Origin: Saccopteryx bilineata
Lineage: Eukaryota > Chordata > Mammalia > Chiroptera > Emballonuridae
DNA: 64,000 nt
Direction: 5' to 3'
Assembly: GCF_036850765.1 (NCBI RefSeq)
Contig: NC_089494.1
Location: 58,049,809-58,113,808 of the forward strand
A program made the position numbers and the translations under genes. This document shows positions 58,481 through 64,000 of this stretch, one piece after another. How positions within the stretch are numbered: position 1 is the first letter of the stretch; every line of letters begins with the position of its first letter. Below the pieces are notes generated by a model. The model ran no database searches. It was not told the origin of the DNA and saw only the letters and a list, made by a program, of their open reading frames with translations.

Positions 58481-59769
58481 TTGGAATCTGGTTTTATTTC
58501 CAGGATTGTTTAGGGTTGCAACACCCTCGTGTCTCATCCAGAGCCTCTCACCTCCATTTGAAGGAGAATTATGTTGGCACTCACTGGCAACCTCATCCTC
58601 CGTTTGCAAACGCATTTCTCTGACAAAAAAGGGTAGATAATATTCTTTTGTCTTTTTGTAATTTGAAATTTATAACCTTATTGGCCTCTTCCCTAGACCT
58701 CTCCATTCATTCTGCCTCTTTCTAGCACCTAAAGCAGTGAGTTTAATATGTGTAATGGATTGAAAAATCTATATTGAGTCAATTTTCTGCTTCAAAAAGG
58801 TTTCCTTTAATAAAATCTAACTAGTCTTTGTCAAATACTAAATAAATCTGCATTGAACTGTGTAGCAATCAGATGATGAAAACTGGGCTAAAATAACACT
58901 CAAAATCCCAATTTTAACAATGAAAACTAAGCCTACAATTCTGAGAACAGAATTGTTTTCCTAAATGTTATAAGTGCCTTCTTTTTATTATTTTTTATTC
59001 CTATATTAACAGTCTACCAGTCATAGGATCTAAAATAAAAACTATCGGAGTGCACTGCACATAGTAAGGGTAAGCATTGTTTTGTGACTATTTCAGTTAT
59101 ATACACAAATGTGTGCTGGGTTGCTGATAACCAGTTAATGAAGGATGCTCCTACCTGATATTCTTCAGCTCAGGACAGATGTGTGTTTTAGTCATGTGGT
59201 TTAGTTTTAATTTCATTTTATTTATACCAGGATTGAAACCCAGGGCTTTGTGAAAGCTTCCTAAAACAAAAAAAGATCAGTAGGGGACAGGGTCATTGTG
59301 AGTGAGCTTTCCTAGCCTCACCAGTACAGCCATTAACCGGCTGTGGGGCCTTGAGCAAGTCACTTAGCCTCTCTGAGTTCTAATCTCCAAGTATGTAAAA
59401 CTACTGACACAGATAAACAGTGTGTTCAAGAAAAGAAAGAACAATTTGAAGAGAAACAATAAAAGGAAATATACTGTTGAGGGTTGCTGACTATTTTTGT
59501 ATTGTTATAAGACAGCCAGCTCAATATTCAGCATGCATAGCTGCTGTTTGGAGTTGCCTAAGGCTTCGCTAATGGATGGTTTGTGTATATAGCACTGTCT
59601 GTTGGAATAAGGAACACCTACTAAGCAGTAGAGTTTTCTTGCTATTACACTTCTTGATCTTACAGAATCCAGTGACTTTTATCTCTCTGACAACTGTTTT
59701 ACTTATGCACAACTGGATTTTCTCTAGATGACCATTTGACCCAACAACAATAAAAACATTTGCTTCAAT
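58481..59769. other. Intron with one MIR-like piece
   Basis: Mostly unique AT-rich intron. At about 59310-59420 the + strand reads MIR-like text (CCTTGAGCAAGTCACTTAGCCTCTCTGAG). No exon recognised. Confidence 0.5.
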
Positions 59770-60960
59770 AAATAGTGATCCCCTGGGTATCAGGTATTCT
59801 TAGTCATTCTTTTAATCTCCCTGAAGCAGCTGAGAGTACCTCCCATCCCTCCTGCTTCACATTCATCCCCTGGCCACTGTCACTCCATGCTGCCCTGCTC
59901 CGGCGCCCCACTCACCTCAGTGCCACTTATTGTACCTCCTCTGCTTTATTTCCTTCACCTGCTCTTGTGGTGGTGGCATCTCCAAAGGTGCAATCTTCTG
60001 CTCTCTCTTCTGTTCTCCACTCGTGCCTTTGGAGTCTTATTAATGCCTATGATGCCAGCTTTCTCGTTCTGAATGTAGGTCACTGGGCTTATTTCATTTC
60101 TGAAGCTTCAGGTTCCATACGTCATTTTCCATCTGCTGCTGGCTCCTCAACTACGACATATCCCAAACCAAACTCGTGACCTTCCAGCCCTGGTTCCCTA
60201 AGTGTGCTCTTCCTCTTGAGTTTTCTGTGTTACTCAGTGGTGTCATCATTTTTTTAGCTACTTGACTACAGACTTTACCATCATCCCTGATTTTATTCCT
60301 CACTGTCATCTCAAATCCAAAATCTAATTGATTGTCAAATTCTATCAATTTTACTAACTTTAAAGACTTTCCATCTAAAATCTTTACAAGGGACAGTTTA
60401 TATCTCCACATTCTTGATACTTGTGCTCTCTCTGGAATACTGTTGCTTGCGTTTACTTTTACAGTCCTCATGTGACCATGTCACTCACTTCAAGCCTTTG
60501 ACAGCTTTCTATGGCTTCCAGCATAAATTGCAGAGTCTTTAGGATGGCACTGAAACCATTTCAGGTTTGAGTCTCAATTACATCTTGAGTCTCGTTTCTA
60601 GACACATTGCCCTTCATTGTTCACATTTAAGTCACTTTGCAATTCTTGGCATTTACAGGACCCAAAATGCATCTTCCCAACTCCTGATATTTTCTTATTC
60701 AATTCCTTCAGCCCAGAATTCAGTTAAAGTCACTAACAGTTAATAAAAATCCACTATAATGCCACTCAATAAATGCTTGTCGGATAGACATACAATGATT
60801 AGTTTTTCTCCTGAATAGAAAAACGTGAAAACAGAGATCAAATCTTTTTAATCTTTGTGTTTCCAGCAATTAGCAGAGTGCTAGATATATAGTATACACT
60901 CAAGAAATAAAAGCCAAAGAATTACTAGTCTGCATGGTTATATGTACCTTTAATATTTAT
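59770..60960 (+). mobile_element. Ancient L2 LINE, 3' portion
   Basis: The + strand shows diverged L2-type text in order: ACCATCATCCCTGATTTTAT near 60276, TCAAATCCAAAATCTAATTG near 60311, and CTCACTTCAAGCCTTTGACAGCTTTCTATGG around 60483. The 3'-end-like AGCAATTAGCAGAGTGCTAG (60868-60887) and CTCAAGAAAT (60900) follow. It is decayed, so the 134-codon open frame at 59775-60179 is not a functional protein. Confidence 0.65.
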
Positions 60961-61380
60961 ATTTTCCCTGGGAGACACAAAGTAGTAAAATAACCAGTTA
61001 AAAAAATACCATCAGCATTCTTTACTAACCACCGACATGAATTGTTATTTACTGGGGGAAAATATCTATTTATATAGGATTGGTATGGACATAAATAGTT
61101 GCACACTGCTCTTTTAGTCCCTAAGATCAGGTTGTTGATAATAATAAATGTTTGTAGTAATGAGCTTGCTTATAACTTTTCTCCACATGAGATTTAGTAC
61201 ATATATAGGACCCCCAATTTCAGTATCACATATTTCAGGTAACATAACTGTTCCCTGCTTCCTGGAAGCAAAGTCCCCAATATGATGCACATGAAACACT
61301 GGGTGTTTAAATCTGTATTTTAATTAACAATGAAATTATGGCTATCATGCCAACACTAGTGAGTCTTTAAGATAGCTGAT
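60961..61380. other. Intron, nothing recognised
   Basis: Unique AT-rich intron upstream of a Ves SINE. Confidence 0.4.
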
Positions 61381-61583
61381 GCCCTGGCTGGGTAGCTCAG
61401 TTGGTTGGCATGTCATCCTGATGTGCCAGGGTTGCAGGTTCAATCCCCACTCAGGGCACATATAGAGGCAATTAGTCAACGCACAATTTGGTAGAACAGC
61501 AAATTGAAGTTTCTCTCTCTCTCTCTCTCTCTTTTCCTCTTTGACTCTCTAAAATCAACAAATAAAAAAATTAAAAATAAAAT
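61381..61583 (+). mobile_element. Classical short Ves SINE
   Basis: It starts GCCCTGGCTGGGTAGCTCAG, with an A box (TAGCTCAGTTGG), a B-box-like GGTTCAATCCC and the short Ves body. It has a (TC)n tract at 61511-61534 and an AAAATCAACAAATAAAAAAA tail. It is the classic bat Ves layout rather than the long form found elsewhere in the window. Confidence 0.92.
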
Positions 61584-61734
61584 ATCTGAAAAGTTGGTTC
61601 ATCCTACAGGAATTTAATTGACTGTGTATAAATAAAGAATTTTCACTTGAGTAGTTTGTTTTTGAAAGAGCTATATCCCTAAGCTTCAGTTTATTTCCCT
61701 TTGTATATAGTAATTCTTTTTACCTTCTTTTTTA

Positions 61735-61865
61735 AAATTTTATTTAGAAAATTAAATTTAATAGGCACAATTGATCAATAACAATATATAGGTTTCAGGT
61801 AAACATTTCTATAGCATTTGAACTATTGATTATGTTGCATACCCATCACCCAAAGTCAGATCGCA
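61735..61865 (-). mobile_element. L1 3'-end fragment
   Basis: The + strand reads ATTTTATTTAGAAAATTAAA, GGTTTCAGGTAAACATTTCT and CATACCCATCACCCAAAGTC, matching the 3' end at 33497-33650. It is only the 3'UTR, strongly 5' truncated. Confidence 0.8.
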
Positions 61866-62244
61866 TTGATTTGGAAAGCACTAGAGTTTTAAATTTCTTT
61901 TAGTTTGCTATAGAAAAAATTATTTTCTTCTTATGATGATTCTATAATATAGATTAAATTGGAGTAAAAGAAAATCCACCAAATCAGAGAAAAACTTGTC
62001 TTCTTGTTTGCTTGAGTAAAATATTTGATTAATTTGACAACCATAGGGAGAATTCATTGATTTAGGCATAAAAGTAAGCGTACATTGATAGGCCTTGATT
62101 TTTTAGAAGACAAAATCCTCTCTTATAGGTAAGGTTTAGAACAAATATGTCTCTCTATTTTTTTAGTCTGGTGATATCAAATCTATGTTGGATGAACCAA
62201 AATTAGCACTGTCTCTGACTAAATCACCACGCTGCTATTAAGAA

Positions 62245-62595
62245 GGTGTGGGACAGTGGTTAAGACTGAGGACATTGGCCTCAGTCAGACCGTGGCTTGG
62301 ATTCTGGCTTCAGCATTGGTCAACTGTGGTCTCATTTAGCCTCAATTTCCTCATTCATAAGATAGGTATTCATTCTTTCATCTAATTATTCAGCAAGTAT
62401 TTATTTAATAGTTGCTATGTGCCAACTTCTTTTCTAACTAACAGAAAGTGAGAATGAACACAAAAGGCAAAAGCCTTGGCCTTATTTCTAGTAAGGTAGT
62501 AATAACAGTACTTCCTCACTTATGGGAATTAGCTGAAATGATACTGGTAAACTGCTTAGCACAAAGCCCAGCACTTAGTATGTACAGTAAGCTAG
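62245..62595 (+). mobile_element. MIR SINE interrupted by another old repeat
   Basis: MIR head and core-like text at 62250-62360 (GACAGTGGTTAAGACTGAGG, then TTAGCCTCAATTTCCTCATT) is followed by the MIR 3' part at 62505-62590 (AGTACTTCCTCACTTATGGG, AGCCCAGCACTTAGTATGTA). Between them, 62365-62470 belongs to another old repeat (TTCAGCAAGTATTTATTTAA, GCTATGTGCCAACTTC). Confidence 0.65.
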
Positions 62596-63167
62596 GAGAA
62601 GTAACTGGTCTAGTTTAATAGGCATATAGAAGAGGTACTGGGGAGGCCCTGCCTGTGGCCTGGTGAAAGGGTAGGTTGACATCAGGATAGGTTGGTATCA
62701 GGTTATAGAGTGTGAGATAAATTTAGCACTTGCTATTTGTCAAACCATGTACTAGGTGTCTTAAACTTACCCTATGAGGTGGATACCAGGAATGAGTTTA
62801 TTCATTTATTTATTCAAAAAGCCTTTATTGAGGATCTTCTTATATATCATACATTATGCTGGGCAACGGAAATAAAAAGATAAGTAAGACTCACTCAGGG
62901 TCCTCCTTCTAGAAGACACTCACTAACAATGATAGCTCAGTGGAGAAAAGTCCATGGTAAAACATGGAGTACTTCCCCAGCATCTAATTCAACCTGAAGG
63001 GGAGGGCCAGATGATGGAGGTCTTTGGAAACATCTCAAACTTGAGTTACAGAGTGGCTCCAGTCCCCAACCAGCCACATTGCCCTATTCTAAAGTTATAT
63101 TTGTGGCTGGTTATATGCTCTCTTAAAATTTTCCCTATACTTGTGCTTTAAGGTAAGAGCTATTTTA
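62596..63167. other. Intron with an old repeat piece
   Basis: It contains another copy of the ancient repeat seen at 32095 (about 62790-62940: TTATTGAGGATCTTCTTATATATCATACATTATGCTGGGCAACGG region). The rest is not recognised, and no exon is seen. Confidence 0.45.
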
Positions 63168-63181
63168 GAGAGCATACTTCT

Positions 63182-63693
63182 TTTTTTTTAAATAATTTTA
63201 TTTTTTTAATGGGGCGACATCAATAAATCAGGATACATATATTCAAAGATAACATGTCCAGGTTATCTTGTCATTCAATTATGTTGCATACCTATCACCC
63301 GAAGTCAGATTGTCCTCTGTCACCCTCTATCTAGTTTTCTTTGTGCTCCTCCGTCTCCCCCTTACTCTCTCCCTTTCCCCCCTGCCCCCGTAACCACCAC
63401 ACTCTTATCAATGTCTCTTAGTCTCACTTTTATGTCCCACCTACGTATGGAATAATGCAGTTCCTGGTTTTTTCTGATTTACTTATTTCACTTCGTATAA
63501 TGTTATCAAGATCCCACCATTTTGCTGTAAATGATCAGATGTCATCATTCTTTATGACTGAGTAGTATTCCATATTGTATATGTGCCACATCTTCTTTAT
63601 CCAGTCATCTATTGACGGGCTTTTTGGTTGTTTCCATGTCCTGGCCACTGTGAACAATGCTGCAATAAACATGGGGCTGCATGTGTCTTTATG
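63182..63693 (-). mobile_element. Young 5'-truncated L1 stub
   Basis: The L1 3' end only: A tail (T run 63180-63189), 3'UTR with a C-rich tract on + at about 63345-63390, and the last part of ORF2. A 14-bp target-site duplication with one mismatch lies at 63168-63181 (GAGAGCATACTTCT) and 63694-63707 (GAGAACATACTTCT). It is near-identical in layout to 6490-6934. Confidence 0.93.
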
Positions 63694-63944
63694 GAGAACA
63701 TACTTCTGAAAACAGATTTTGAGAGAGGAGCAGAGGACAGGGCCAGAATGAATAGGTTATTTCTATGAACCAGTGGAGAAGGACACCGGGGTTGCTGGAC
63801 TGGGGCCTGAGTGGGCCTAGTAACTTCATGTGACTTGAGCTCATTTTTCAAAGTTGATAAAACTACTTCCTTTTACAGGAGGTCATTTTTCATATTTGAA
63901 GGAGTTGTACCAGAGGATTTTCAATATCTTTTCCTGCTGACATT

Positions 63945-64000
63945 TCTTTTCTTTTTTTCTTTTAGCAAGAGAGAGAGACAGACAAACAGTGACAGACAAG
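63945..64000 (-). mobile_element. Start of a SINE, cut by the window edge
   Basis: Pyrimidine-rich T runs are followed by AGCAAGAGAGAGAGACAGAC text. This matches the left (tail and GA-rich) end of the minus-strand SINE at 26950, so the body is expected beyond 64000. Confidence 0.6.

Noticed and set aside
59775..60179. 134-codon + strand frame
   Set aside because: It lies in decayed L2-type LINE sequence and has no domain of its own.
1..64000. A previously undescribed gene system or defence locus
   Set aside because: Apart from one PDE11A exon, everything recognisable is intron and transposable elements. No cluster of novel genes is supported by the sequence.

Overview
This is mammalian intronic DNA, almost certainly from a bat. 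It is AT-rich, has no prokaryotic gene structure, and is full of L1 LINEs, tRNA-derived SINEs, solo ERV/MaLR LTRs, small DNA transposons and old L2/MIR repeats. Two tRNA-derived SINE types point to Chiroptera. One begins GCCCTGGCCGGTTGGCTCAG (Ves-like). The other begins roughly GCCTGACCAGxGGTGGCGCAG and resembles the SINEs I associate with horseshoe-type bats. Bat is a strong inference; the family (Rhinolophidae/Hipposideridae-like) is a weaker one.

Only one host coding exon is recognised: 23832-23990 on the + strand. It is 159 bp, phase 0/0, with a good acceptor and donor. It encodes 53 residues of the GAF-A domain of the dual-specificity phosphodiesterase PDE11A, including the NKxnFxnDE signature. 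The rest of the window appears to be the two PDE11A introns flanking this exon, at least 23.8 kb upstream and 40.0 kb downstream.

Layout. 1-4918: 5' part of an old antisense L1 (ORF1 plus long 5'UTR), with a SINE inside ORF1 and an ERV LTR inside the 5'UTR. 4919-14326: intron with an ancient L1 piece, a young L1 stub, SINEs and L2. 14327-22130: a full-length antisense L1 with target-site duplications, an intact ORF1, a frameshifted ORF2 and a CpG-rich 5'UTR starting with CRE-like and YY1-like sites. 22131-23831: SINEs and a 75-bp mariner-like MITE. 23832-23990: PDE11A exon. 23991-33496: intron with SINEs, MIRs and a hAT MITE. 33497-36100: older antisense L1, apparently internally deleted. 36510-39262: clustered SINEs, two of them at the same target site. 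39263-53736: mostly unique intron with two solo LTRs, SINEs and microsatellites. 53737-58167: three-level nest (L1 inside an ERV LTR inside an MLT1-type LTR). 58168-64000: MIR, L2, Ves SINE, L1 stubs and a truncated SINE at the right edge.

I see no operon, CRISPR array, phage, defence locus or other undescribed gene system. The most notable points are the L1 promoter architecture 1.7 kb upstream of, and antisense to, the PDE11A exon, the nested insertions, and several small structured repeats that can be dated relative to one another.
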